Below, piece after piece: positions 9,410 to 18,226 of a stretch of 64,000 nt of DNA (position 1 is its first letter; each line of letters opens with the position of its first letter). The notes under the pieces are model-generated. The model had not been told where the DNA came from, did no database searches, and worked only from the letters and a program-made list of their open reading frames with translations. Origin of the DNA: an uncultured Mycoplasmatota bacterium (lineage in GTDB: Bacteria; Bacillota_I; Bacilli_A; RF39; UBA660); assembly GCA_900547775.1 (NCBI GenBank), contig URHW01000001.1:310001-374000 (forward strand), given 5' to 3'. The position numbers were made by a program, and so were the translations under genes.

Positions 9410-10009
9410 GTGAAAGAAAAGTTTATTGCAAGTGTTGTTAATTTAGCAAAAAGAAATAAGGAATACTCAAATGAAGATGTTGAGGTTATGAGATATGCTT
9501 TAGAAGGTATATACTTAACTTTTACTAAGATTTTAGTTATTACTTTAATCGCAACTTTGCTTGGTTTATTTAAAGAATACATATGGTTTGTATTACTTTA
9601 TACACCTATAAGAAGCGTAAGTTTTGGTTGGCATGCTAATACAACTAAAGAGTGCTGGGTGGTATCTATTCTAGCTTTTATCTTAATTCCATATATATTT
9701 AGCATTATTACAATAAATGAAATTACTAAAATTATATTATTAACTTTTTCAATATTAGGATTTGCGCTCTATTCTCCTGCGGATACTAAGAAAAGGCCAA
9801 TAGTAAATAAAAAAAGAAGGTTATTGTTTAAAGTTGTTAGTTTAATTATTACGCTTGTGTATTGCTGTTACTCTTTCAAACAGTCTAATCTTATTAGTAA
9901 TTTAATGATAGCGTCTTTACTTTATCAAAGTTTATTAATTAATCCTTTAATATATAAGATTACGCATCAAGAGTTTAATAATTATAAAACCTATAATCTT
10001 AATGAATAG
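9410..10009 (+). CDS. agrB: AgrB-type peptide-processing membrane protease
   Basis: This 199-residue membrane protein matures and cyclises the autoinducing peptide of an agr quorum-sensing system. His75 and Cys82 in GWHANTTKEC have the 7-residue spacing of the AgrB catalytic pair, and SPADTKKRPI is the conserved AgrB loop. Four to six membrane helices are visible. Translation starts at GTG with GGAAG 7 nt upstream. It lies 28 bp before agrD on the same strand and points towards agrC/agrA, which are on the opposite strand. Its coding strand runs against the direction of replication. Confidence 0.93.
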   Translation: MKEKFIASVVNLAKRNKEYSNEDVEVMRYALEGIYLTFTKILVITLIATLLGLFKEYIWFVLLYTPIRSVSFGWHANTTKECWVVSILAFILIPYIFSIITINEITKIILLTFSILGFALYSPADTKKRPIVNKKRRLLFKVVSLIITLVYCCYSFKQSNLISNLMIASLLYQSLLINPLIYKITHQEFNNYKTYNLNE

Positions 10010-10037
10010 ATTTTATGTAGGAAGAAAGGAGGCAGTT

Positions 10038-10142
10038 ATGTTAGGAAGTTTTTTAAAATTCATTGCTAGTCATATTAGTTCAATATTCTGTATTGCTGTT
10101 ATTGCTGATGAACCAGAATGCCCAAAATCATTAATTAAGTAA
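10038..10142 (+). CDS. agrD: AgrD autoinducing-peptide precursor
   Basis: This 34-codon ORF follows agrB after a strong AAAGGAGG site. It has the three AgrD parts. Residues 1-13 (MLGSFLKFIASHI) are an amphipathic leader. The centre SSIFCIAVIA contains Cys18. The acidic tail DEPECPKSLIK resembles the DEVEVPKEL tail that AgrB recognises in Staphylococcus aureus. By analogy the mature peptide would be a thiolactone closed on Cys18 and ending at Ile22 or Ala23. The exact ends are inferred. A second cysteine (Cys28) lies in the discarded tail. Confidence 0.85.
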   Translation: MLGSFLKFIASHISSIFCIAVIADEPECPKSLIK

Positions 10143-10204
10143 TTTATAATAATTTAGATGTACCAAAAAAAATATAGATAGAAAGGGTACTTAACACACA
10201 CACG

Positions 10205-10232
10205 AAAAAGTCATCTTAATTGATGACTTTTT
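10205..10232. terminator. bidirectional terminator between agrD and agrC
   Basis: AAAAAGTCATC / GATGACTTTTT (10205-10215 and 10222-10232) form an 11-bp stem with a 6-nt loop and T runs on both strands. It serves the convergent agrBD and agrAC transcripts and overlaps the agrC stop codon. Confidence 0.85.
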
Positions 10233-11496
10233 TAATTGTTATAATAGTTTTAAAATTTGTGTCAGATATAATTCTTTTTATTTTTATATCTTTGTTTAGA
10301 TTTGCAATATAATTTAGACCTATGCCACTATTTCTATTTTTCGTGCTATAATTCTTCTCACCTAGTTTATCAACGTCTACAAAGTTGTTAAATGAATTGG
10401 TGATGTTAATTGTATAACAATCATCATCATTGTATAGTCCCATGCATATTAATTTTTCTTCGGTATCTATGCTTGCCTCAATGGCATTATCTAAACATAT
10501 AGCTATTACTTCGCAAGTATCTAGGTAAAGAGCTGTACTTTCATCTAATTTTTTAAAATCTATTTGGTTATCCATATAGAATTTAACTTTATTATTTTCT
10601 GCAAATTGCATTTTTAAGAAGATAATACCTTGAAGTCCAGATGGAATGGAACTGATGTTATTTACCCACTCTTCATCTTGATTATATTTTTCATACGTTC
10701 TTCTAATTGCTTTTTCTTTATCTTTTGAACGAGCAATAATAAACAAGTCATTTTTTAGATTGTGTTTTAAAGTTCTGTAGTTATCTGCTGTTTTTTGATA
10801 GTTTATCAGATTATCATTTAAATATTTATTCTTTAATGTTAAAGTTGTATTATCGAATATTTCGTGAATAAAGATATATGAAAAATAAGAAATAAATATA
10901 ATAAGAATAAGTAATGCTGTGTAATATTTATAGTCAACGTAGTTATAAGCTAATAAGACGTTGTATGCATGAGCGACTAGTACTAATATTGTAAAATATA
11001 TTAATATTTTTTTATTAGCTTCCATTAATTCTAGTAAAGAGTTAAATCTTTTTCTATTTTTTTCAGATTTAAAAATTTTGAAGTATATATATGAAAAGAT
11101 GCAAGTGATAAGTAATTTTGGTATTGTATTCACATTGAGTTCTTGAATATTTTCACAGGCAAACGATATTATTATTGATAAGACTGGGTCTAACACAAAT
11201 GATACCAAAGTCATTAAACAAATTTTACAAAATGTTATTTTCCAAGATTCCTTGAATATTGATTTATACATTATCATATAAGTAATTGCACTTATTAATG
11301 CGTTTATAGCAAGAATTGGATTGTACAGATTATTAATTGATATTAAAAATGCGGTTATTAAAATTAAGATTGCTTTATTAAGGGTGATTTTTATTTTGTT
11401 ATTTGAGAAACTTTTATAAGCGATGATATAGACACTCGTTAGTAAGACTGCAGATAAATACAACGTAAAAAAATGATAGCTTAATATATTATTCAT
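10216..11496 (-). CDS. agrC: AgrC-like receptor histidine kinase
   Basis: This 426-residue membrane sensor is predicted to detect the AgrD-derived peptide. Six to seven hydrophobic helices fill residues 1-215. The cytoplasmic part has the phospho-acceptor His245 in LKHNLKNDL, the N box with DNAIEAS and the G box NSGIGLNYI of GHKL ATPases. The long polytopic sensor plus this kinase type is the AgrC architecture. Its start overlaps the end of agrA by 8 nt. The assignment rests on domain layout and on agrA, agrB and agrD nearby. Confidence 0.88.
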   Translation of the reverse strand: MNNILSYHFFTLYLSAVLLTSVYIIAYKSFSNNKIKITLNKAILILITAFLISINNLYNPILAINALISAITYMIMYKSIFKESWKITFCKICLMTLVSFVLDPVLSIIISFACENIQELNVNTIPKLLITCIFSYIYFKIFKSEKNRKRFNSLLELMEANKKILIYFTILVLVAHAYNVLLAYNYVDYKYYTALLILIIFISYFSYIFIHEIFDNTTLTLKNKYLNDNLINYQKTADNYRTLKHNLKNDLFIIARSKDKEKAIRRTYEKYNQDEEWVNNISSIPSGLQGIIFLKMQFAENNKVKFYMDNQIDFKKLDESTALYLDTCEVIAICLDNAIEASIDTEEKLICMGLYNDDDCYTINITNSFNNFVDVDKLGEKNYSTKNRNSGIGLNYIANLNKDIKIKRIISDTNFKTIITIKKVIN

Positions 11497-12205
11497 TTAT
11501 TTTGCCTTTGCTTTTTCTAAAGTTTTTAGAACACATATCTACTTTTTCACCAGTTGATAGAGTAAAATATCCTTGACTCCAGTTGTATTCTTGAACATAG
11601 TCATTGTTTACAATACAAGCTCTATGGACTTGTCTAAATCTATCATCTAGTTTGGTTAAGGCATCTTGTAATGTCATGTTTATGGCATATTCGCCTCTAG
11701 TAGTTTTTATAATGAGTTTTCTTGATGTTGTTTCTCTATAAATATAAATGATATCTTTTGCAAATATTTGTAAGTCTGATTGACCGCTTGTATAGAAAAA
11801 ATTGCGGTTATCAAATTTGCGATTTACGATTAAAGATAATTTTTTTGTTAGAGTGTTTTCTAAATTGTGAAATTTTCTTATAAAGCAAAATACTTTAAAT
11901 AAGCTTTCATATACGGTATCATACATTTTATCATGGTTAGTAATGAATAATATTTCGCTATCCCAATCGTCTTTTCTTATCTCTCTACCAATATCTAGTC
12001 CAGATTTTTCTCCTTGAATTTCGATATCCATGATGTAAATTTTAGTATCAGTTTGATCTTTTATAACAGATTTAAGCTTTGGCGTATATCTTTCATAGGT
12101 TTGTATTTCATAGTTGTTATCATTTTTAAACATAATTTTATCAATAATATTTTTGTAAATATCTTGATATTCCTTTTCATCCTCAACTATAATAAATTTT
12201 ATCAT
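11489..12205 (-). CDS. agrA: AgrA-like LytTR response regulator
   Basis: This 238-residue cytoplasmic regulator has a receiver domain (acidic pocket EDE at 8-10, phospho-acceptor Asp60 in IYIMDIE) and a C-terminal LytTR DNA-binding domain (RQVHRACIVNNDYV, then DMCSKNFRKSKGKI). AgrA proteins bind paired short repeats in target promoters. GGAGG lies 6 nt before the ATG. A TATAAT element stands about 40 bp upstream. Here agrA precedes agrC, the reverse of the staphylococcal order. Confidence 0.93.
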   Translation of the reverse strand: MIKFIIVEDEKEYQDIYKNIIDKIMFKNDNNYEIQTYERYTPKLKSVIKDQTDTKIYIMDIEIQGEKSGLDIGREIRKDDWDSEILFITNHDKMYDTVYESLFKVFCFIRKFHNLENTLTKKLSLIVNRKFDNRNFFYTSGQSDLQIFAKDIIYIYRETTSRKLIIKTTRGEYAINMTLQDALTKLDDRFRQVHRACIVNNDYVQEYNWSQGYFTLSTGEKVDMCSKNFRKSKGKINE

Positions 12206-12248
12206 ACATTTCCTCCGTGCTATTTGCCCGACAATTTTATTATACTAC

Positions 12249-12285
12249 AAAAAAAGAAAACGGGGTCCCTATTTCCGGCGTTTTC
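12249..12285 (-). terminator. terminator after the amidase gene
   Basis: On the minus strand GAAAACG and CGTTTTC (12256-12285) enclose a loop and lead into seven T. The hairpin overlaps the last codons of the amidase gene and separates it from agrA. Confidence 0.75.
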
Positions 12286-14053
12286 TTCGTTTTTTTTGAA
12301 TTTTCAAGTGTTTTCTTACTAGTAGTAAGATGGCTAAAATAGTTATTGCAACTATATACTGAATAATAAATGTTATGATTAAAGAAACATAATAGTTTTG
12401 GTTTAGTTTTTTTGCTTCGGTTTCAGGTTTTTCGATATTCTGATAGTCTTTAAAATAATTTTTTACTTTTTTTAACCATTTTTTATTAAATAGAGTATTC
12501 TTTTTGTTATATCTTTTATCATACTTTTGAATTAGTTTTGTGACTTCCTCATCAACTTCATATAATGATGATAACGGATTTTTTGATTCATATAGTCTAA
12601 GGGAATTTATTTTGTTTGCAAGTGATAATAAAAATTCGTCATTTTGAGTTTTTGTCATAATTTCAAGAGAATATGGAAGATTATCACTATCGTAACCGAT
12701 TGGTATTGTTATAGATGGATAATTTATTGTTGATGAAGCGTGGGCTGATAGATTGATAATACCAGTTGTACCTAGTTCTAGTATTTTATTCTTACTTGAT
12801 GGATAAATAATGGCATCTAAATTGTTTTCCTTCATGATGTCTTCTATATAATCTTTGTATTCTTGTTTAAGTCCGTCTTTATATATTTGATCTGTTTTAG
12901 AATTGCACTCTTCTACATATCCTTCTAGTCCAGGAGTAAGTGCCGCTAGTTCTTCAAATGTTTTTATACTTCCTTGATGATTTAATATGTACTCATTAAA
13001 TTTATCGCAGAATTGATAGCCACTATAAGATTTTGCGACATCACTATCTACTGTAGTAGTATAGTAATTCTCAATTACTTTAATGGTGATACCGGAATCT
13101 TTTATTTTGTCTAGAGCACTTGTCAAAAGATTTTTTACTTCTTCGTTTGTTTCTTTATTTTCTGAAAGAATGTTTTCATTACTACCATTTAGAAAGGTTT
13201 CAGATATGCCGAGTGTTATGTTTTGCAGATTTATTTCACTGATTTTCAAAGTTTCAGAATCATACGTTTTGTCATCATTTTCGTCTTTGCCTTTTATGAT
13301 GTTGGTTATGGTTAGGATGTCTTCAATAGTTTTTCCAATAATGCCTGGGGTATCTCTTTCTGGGTCGTATGGAATGATGCCTGTTCTACTGATTAAGCCT
13401 AGTGTAGGACGATAACCGATAAGGCTTGCTGCTTGAGCTGGGAGTCTTACTGATGCGTTTGTGTCAGTACCGATTGCAATTGGAGCAAAGTTAAGAGCAA
13501 CGCTTACTGCTGAGCCACCACTTGAACCATATGATGAGTAAGCAAGATTGTAGGCATTTTTTACTGTACCATAATCACTTGATGATGAACTTGCATAGAA
13601 GGCGAATTTGCTCATGTTTGCTTTAGCAATTATTATAGCACCAGCATCTTTTAATTTCTGAATAATAAGAGCGTCTTCATTTGGGTAGTTGTCGCTTAAT
13701 GCTTTTGAACCGGCAGTTGTTGCTGTTCCTAGGACATCAATATTATCTTTTACAATGATTGGAATACCATGAATGGATGACTTAATATTACCATTTAGTC
13801 TTTCTTCATCTAGTTCTTTGGCTTCGTTTATGGCGTTTTCGTTTATTGTTATTAAAGCGTTATATTGAGCATTATACTCGTTTATTCTTTCTAAGTAAAT
13901 GTTTATAAGTTGTTCGCTGGTGATTATTTCTTCATTTAAGGCTTTGCTTAAGGATGTTACTGTTTCCTTTGTGATATCGATTGGGGCTTTTGTTAGGGCA
14001 AAGGCATTAATGGGAATTAATATTAAAAAAAGGATAAAAATCTTTTTACGCAT
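12269..14053 (-). CDS. secreted membrane-anchored amidase-signature enzyme
   Basis: This 594-residue amidase-signature hydrolase carries the Lys of IVKDNID and the SSGGS loop, with a nucleophile region TDTNASVRLPA where most members read TDTGGSIRxPA. The Ser is kept but the two preceding residues differ. An N-terminal signal peptide (MRKKIFILFLILIPINAFA) and a C-terminal membrane helix followed by a very basic tail (RKHLKIQKKRRKRRK) place the catalytic domain outside the cell, tethered at its C-terminus. The natural substrate is unknown. It is not GatA, which is cytoplasmic. The ATG at 14053 is favoured by GAGAGG 6 nt upstream and overlaps smpB by 8 nt. Confidence 0.82.
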   Translation of the reverse strand: MRKKIFILFLILIPINAFALTKAPIDITKETVTSLSKALNEEIITSEQLINIYLERINEYNAQYNALITINENAINEAKELDEERLNGNIKSSIHGIPIIVKDNIDVLGTATTAGSKALSDNYPNEDALIIQKLKDAGAIIIAKANMSKFAFYASSSSSDYGTVKNAYNLAYSSYGSSGGSAVSVALNFAPIAIGTDTNASVRLPAQAASLIGYRPTLGLISRTGIIPYDPERDTPGIIGKTIEDILTITNIIKGKDENDDKTYDSETLKISEINLQNITLGISETFLNGSNENILSENKETNEEVKNLLTSALDKIKDSGITIKVIENYYTTTVDSDVAKSYSGYQFCDKFNEYILNHQGSIKTFEELAALTPGLEGYVEECNSKTDQIYKDGLKQEYKDYIEDIMKENNLDAIIYPSSKNKILELGTTGIINLSAHASSTINYPSITIPIGYDSDNLPYSLEIMTKTQNDEFLLSLANKINSLRLYESKNPLSSLYEVDEEVTKLIQKYDKRYNKKNTLFNKKWLKKVKNYFKDYQNIEKPETEAKKLNQNYYVSLIITFIIQYIVAITILAILLLVRKHLKIQKKRRKRRK

Positions 14054-14471
14054 TTCTAACCTCTCTTTGTAAATCTCGTTCTTTAATTGTTTGTCTTTTG
14101 TCATAGTTATGTTTTCCTTGGCAGATACCTAGCAATACTTTGGCATGATTGTTTTTAATATAGACTTCTAGAGGTATTAAGGTATAACCTTGTTTTTGAG
14201 TTTCTTCTTTAAGTCTTTTGATTTCAGTTTTATGAAGTAAAAGTTTTCTTGTTCTTCTTTCATCATGATTAAATCTGTTTCCTTCATCATATTTAGCAAT
14301 ATACATATTTATTAAGAATGCTTCATCGTTTTTGATTTTTGCGTAGCAGTCTTTTATGTCGGCACTGCCTTTTCTTAGGGATTTGATTTCGGTGCCAGTT
14401 AAAACTATTCCGCATTCAATTTCTTTTAGTATAAAGTAGTTAAATCTTGCTTTGCGGTTTTTGATTTCCAT
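14046..14471 (-). CDS. smpB: SsrA-binding protein
   Basis: This 141-residue partner of tmRNA delivers it to stalled ribosomes. The family hallmarks are present: KARFNYFILKEIECGIVLTGTEIKSLR near the start, the NHDERRTRKLLLHK region and the basic C-terminal tail RQTIKERDLQRE. The ATG at 14471 stands 9 nt after GGAGG; the ATG at 14480 directly abuts it. It overlaps the 3' end of rnr by 32 nt, the common Firmicute order secG-rnr-smpB. The tmRNA itself is at 30.5 kb. Confidence 0.97.
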   Translation of the reverse strand: MEIKNRKARFNYFILKEIECGIVLTGTEIKSLRKGSADIKDCYAKIKNDEAFLINMYIAKYDEGNRFNHDERRTRKLLLHKTEIKRLKEETQKQGYTLIPLEVYIKNNHAKVLLGICQGKHNYDKRQTIKERDLQREVRNA

Positions 14472-16566
14472 TTTGATCATCCTCCAGTAATATAAAGTCA
14501 ATGGTTTTGCTTTCTTTGCTTGCACCTACTACTTTAACTCTTACTTTGTTTCCAAGTCTATATATTTTTTTGTGTCGTTCACCTATTAAAGCCATTAATT
14601 CTGGTAAGTAGTTGTAATAGTCTCCTTCAAGGGTGTTAATGTGAACTAGTCCTTCAATCATGTTTGGGAGTTCGACAAAGAAACCAAAGTTAGTTACTCC
14701 ACTAATGTATCCTTCATAGATTTCACCAATGTGTTCTTCCATGTATTCAGCCATTTTCATGTCATCTACTTCACGTTCTGCGTCTACTGCTGCCTGCTCT
14801 CTTTGACTACAGTTTTCAGCCATGCCTGGCAAACAGTTTTCGTAATAATTTATTGTTTGAATGTCCATTTTGTTTTCAAATAGGTAAGTGTGAAGTAATC
14901 TATGAAGTAAAAGGTCTGGATACCTTCTTATTGGGCTTGTAAAATGAGTATAACATTTGCTTCCTAGGCCAAAGTGGCCGATGTTTTCTGATGAATATAC
15001 TGCTTTTTGCATACATCTAAGTAGTAGCGAAGCAAATATTTGATGGTTCGGTACATTTTCTAACTGGGCTAGTATTTTTTGCATTGATGTGGGTGTAAAA
15101 TTTTTGAAGTTGCCAGTTAGTTTGTAGCCACTTAATGACACAAGGTTAATAAATGAATCGATTTTTTCGGCTTTAGGAGTGCCGTGAACACGGTATATTG
15201 ATGGTAAGTCCATGTTGTAAAGGTGTGATGCAACTGTTTCGTTGGCTGCAATCATGAAGTCTTCGATTAATTTTTCTCCGTCTTCTCTATCATATGTTAC
15301 TACGTCAATACATTTGCCATTTTTGTCACAGATTATCTTTGGCTCTTCAATTGAGAAGTCGATGTAGCCTCTGCGTTCTTTATTTTTTCTTAAGATATGT
15401 GCTAGTTCATTCATTAGTTTTAGTCTTGAAACATATGGTGCATATTCTTCGTCATAGGTGTCTCTCATAAGAATGTCGTTAACTTTTTTATAGGTCATTT
15501 TTTTGCATGATTTGATGTAGCTTGGGAAGATATCATAGTTTACAACGTCTCCTTTAGCATTTATTTGCATGACGCATGAGATAGTTAGTCTTACTACACC
15601 TTCGTTTAATGAGCAAATTCCGTTTGATAGTTTATGAGGTAGCATTGGGATAACACTGTAAGCTAAGTATGAACTTGTTCCTCTTGTAAAGGCATCTTTA
15701 TCTAGTGGGCTATCTTTTGTAACGTAATGGCTTACGTCTGCTATGTGAACGCCTAGTGTGTAAAGGTTGTTTTCAGCACTGATACTTACGGCATCGTCTA
15801 TATCTTTGGTATCATCTCCATCAATTGTAAAGATCACTTCGTTTGTTAGGTCTTTTCTTCCAGCTAGTTCTTTTTCTTCAACCATAATAGGTAGTTCTTC
15901 TGTTTGCTTGTCAGATTCTTTAGAAAATTCTTCAAAGATGCCATATTTGTAAGCGATAGTTTTGATGTCAACACCTGGGTCGTCTTTATGACCTATTATT
16001 TTTACAACTTTACCTATATAGTGGTTAGGTGCTAGTTCTTTTTCTAGGTTTACTAGGACTTTTGTACCTAAAACGCAATCTTTGGTAGTGTTTGGATCTA
16101 GGTCTATTAGAAGTTTGCACTTTTCATCATCTAGAATTAGTACTGGTTTGTTTTTTCTTATACTATACTCGCCAATGATGTTTTTGGTGTTTCTTTTTAA
16201 GATTTTGATTACACGGCCTTCGGTTTTTCCTTTGTATTTGATAAGTTCAGTTAGGACTTCGTCACCATTTACGGCATCATTAAGGTTTTTGTAATCAATA
16301 TAAAGATCGTCACCATCTAAAAGAAGAAAGCCATTTCCTGATTTATTAATGCTTAGTTTTCCACATTTTAAATATTCACAATTTTCTAAAAGTAAGTATT
16401 TTTCTTTTTTAGTTTTGTAAACTTTGTTTTCTTCGATAAGGGCGTCTAAAGCTTTTTGTAAATCTTTTAATTCAATTGCACTGTGTAAATTTAGGGCATC
16501 GTTTATTTGAATAAGTGTCTGAGCATCATGCATTTTGCTTAAATAGTTAATAATTTCTTCTTTCAT
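14440..16566 (-). CDS. rnr: ribonuclease R
   Basis: This 708-residue processive 3'-5' exoribonuclease degrades structured RNA and takes part in trans-translation with tmRNA/SmpB. A winged-helix region at the N-terminus is followed by cold-shock domains, the RNB catalytic domain with the aspartates of TIDGDDTKDIDDAVS, and a C-terminal S1 domain (GEIYEGYISGVTNFGFFVELP). The lysine-rich tail of longer homologues is missing. GGAGG 5 nt before the ATG at 16566 fixes the start. Confidence 0.97.
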   Translation of the reverse strand: MKEEIINYLSKMHDAQTLIQINDALNLHSAIELKDLQKALDALIEENKVYKTKKEKYLLLENCEYLKCGKLSINKSGNGFLLLDGDDLYIDYKNLNDAVNGDEVLTELIKYKGKTEGRVIKILKRNTKNIIGEYSIRKNKPVLILDDEKCKLLIDLDPNTTKDCVLGTKVLVNLEKELAPNHYIGKVVKIIGHKDDPGVDIKTIAYKYGIFEEFSKESDKQTEELPIMVEEKELAGRKDLTNEVIFTIDGDDTKDIDDAVSISAENNLYTLGVHIADVSHYVTKDSPLDKDAFTRGTSSYLAYSVIPMLPHKLSNGICSLNEGVVRLTISCVMQINAKGDVVNYDIFPSYIKSCKKMTYKKVNDILMRDTYDEEYAPYVSRLKLMNELAHILRKNKERRGYIDFSIEEPKIICDKNGKCIDVVTYDREDGEKLIEDFMIAANETVASHLYNMDLPSIYRVHGTPKAEKIDSFINLVSLSGYKLTGNFKNFTPTSMQKILAQLENVPNHQIFASLLLRCMQKAVYSSENIGHFGLGSKCYTHFTSPIRRYPDLLLHRLLHTYLFENKMDIQTINYYENCLPGMAENCSQREQAAVDAEREVDDMKMAEYMEEHIGEIYEGYISGVTNFGFFVELPNMIEGLVHINTLEGDYYNYLPELMALIGERHKKIYRLGNKVRVKVVGASKESKTIDFILLEDDQNGNQKPQSKI

Positions 16567-16610
16567 ATAGTCCTCCAATTATATTTTATCATATTTTTAT
16601 ATATTAAATT

Positions 16611-16634
16611 AAAAAAAGCACCAATTAGGCACTT
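16611..16634 (-). terminator. terminator after secG
   Basis: On the minus strand AAGTGCC pairs with GGTGCTT (two G-U pairs, 5-nt loop) and leads into seven T, directly after the secG stop. Confidence 0.65.
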
Positions 16635-16636
16635 TC

Positions 16637-16852
16637 TTAACTAATATAAATTAGGAATGATAATACAAAGAATGCTAAACCAAGAATTAATGTAAGACGG
16701 CTGATTACTAGTTCTGAGCCTCTTTCTTTTTGATTAGCAAATAGTTCTGTATTTCCTCCTGATATTATTTGACTAGCATCACTTGCTTTGCCACTTTGAA
16801 GTAGGACAATTGCGATTAGTAATACTGATACAATTAATAAAATAGTTTCCAT
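16637..16852 (-). CDS. secG: protein translocase subunit SecG
   Basis: This 71-residue two-helix membrane protein aids SecA cycling in SecYEG. It has an N-terminal helix (ILLIVSVLLIAIVLLQSGKA), the conserved loop GGNTELFANQKERG and a second helix. An AGGTG site precedes the ATG. It lies between eno and rnr, which is the usual Firmicute context. Confidence 0.94.
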   Translation of the reverse strand: METILLIVSVLLIAIVLLQSGKASDASQIISGGNTELFANQKERGSELVISRLTLILGLAFFVLSFLIYIS

Positions 16853-16904
16853 AAAATCACCTGACTAATAAAGATGTTACCATATTTTATGGGTTATTTC
16901 AAGT

Positions 16905-18119
16905 TTAGTGGCCTACTTTTTCTTCAATTCTTAGAAGTTCGTTGTATTTTGCAATACGTTCTCCTCTACATAGTGAGCCTGTTTTGATGTAGCCTAAGTT
17001 TAGGCCAACTGCCATTTGAGAGATAAATGTGTCTTCTGTTTCACCACTTCTGTGGGAAATAATTGTTTTAAAGCCAGAGTTTTTAGCTAGTTTTATGGTT
17101 TCTAACATTTCAGTTATTGTACCTATTTGATTTGCTTTTAGTAAAATGGCGTTATTGTATTTTTCAGTTATTCCTTTTTGAAGATATTCAATATTTGTAA
17201 CAAAGTAGTCATCACCAACTAGCATTATTTTGTTACCAATTAGTTCAGTTAGTTTCTTTATTGAATCTATGTCATCTTCACTAAAGGCGTCTTCAATGCT
17301 AATTATCGGATAAGTTTCAGTTAATTTTATGTAGTAATTTATTAGTTCTTCTTTAGTTAGTTCTTTTTTATTTATTGTGTATTTGCCGTCTTTATAAAAT
17401 TCACTTGCGGCTGCATCTAGTGCTAGGTTTACATCTTTACCTGGAACGTAGCCGCTTTCTTTGATAGCAAGCATTATGTAGTCTAGGGCTTCTTCAATTG
17501 TTTTAAATGTTGGGGCAAATCCACCTTCGTCACCTACTGATGTTGAAAAGCCATTTTGTTTTAGAATGCTTTTTAAAGTTTGGAATACTTCAGCACCACA
17601 TCTTAGTCTTTCTTTAAAAGTACTTTGATTTGGGACAATCATAAATTCTTGAATTTCTAAAGAACTTGTGGCATGTACTCCACCATTAATGATATTCATC
17701 ATTGGGTATGGCATTGTATAAGGGCCGTCAAATAGTTCGTAGATGTCTTTGTTTTGGGATTTAGCAATTGCTTTCATAATGCAAAGAGATACGCTTAAAA
17801 TGGCATTTGCTCCTAGGTTTGTTTTGTTCTTTGTTCCATCTAATTCTAGAAGTAAATTATCTAGAACTTTTTGATTTAATTCTTTACCTATTAGGGCATT
17901 TTTAATGATTGTGTTTACATTGTTTACGGCTTTAGTTACACCTTTGCCATGATATCTTGAGTCTCCATCTCTAAGTTCTAGGGCTTCATTTGAACCGGTG
18001 GAAGCACCTGATGGGACACTTGCTCTTACAGTAAAGTTTTCTGTAGTAAGTTCACACTCTACAGTTGGGTTTCCTCTTGAATCTAGAATTTCTCTAGCAT
18101 ATAAATTTGTGATTTTCAT
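16905..18119 (-). CDS. eno: enolase
   Basis: This 404-residue glycolytic enzyme converts 2-phosphoglycerate to phosphoenolpyruvate. The conserved ARxILDSRGNPTVE start, GDEGGFAP (catalytic Glu), the metal ligands in SIEDAF and GDD, the LLKANQIGT lysine region and SHRSGETED are all seen. It is about 25 residues shorter than most bacterial enolases, with several small loop deletions, which is common in reduced AT-rich lineages. GAAGG lies 8 nt upstream of the ATG. Confidence 0.97.
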   Translation of the reverse strand: MKITNLYAREILDSRGNPTVECELTTENFTVRASVPSGASTGSNEALELRDGDSRYHGKGVTKAVNNVNTIIKNALIGKELNQKVLDNLLLELDGTKNKTNLGANAILSVSLCIMKAIAKSQNKDIYELFDGPYTMPYPMMNIINGGVHATSSLEIQEFMIVPNQSTFKERLRCGAEVFQTLKSILKQNGFSTSVGDEGGFAPTFKTIEEALDYIMLAIKESGYVPGKDVNLALDAAASEFYKDGKYTINKKELTKEELINYYIKLTETYPIISIEDAFSEDDIDSIKKLTELIGNKIMLVGDDYFVTNIEYLQKGITEKYNNAILLKANQIGTITEMLETIKLAKNSGFKTIISHRSGETEDTFISQMAVGLNLGYIKTGSLCRGERIAKYNELLRIEEKVGH

Positions 18120-18226
18120 TTTTCATACCTTCTTTATAAGAAAATTATAAAATAAATGTTAATTGCAAGCAAGTTAATATTTTATATTTGACACTTTAAT
18201 GATATAATTGATTATAGGAGATTTTT

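Noticed and set aside
18188..18208. TTGACA followed by TATAAT before the FemX-like gene
   Set aside because: The spacer is only 9 bp, so they cannot form one promoter.
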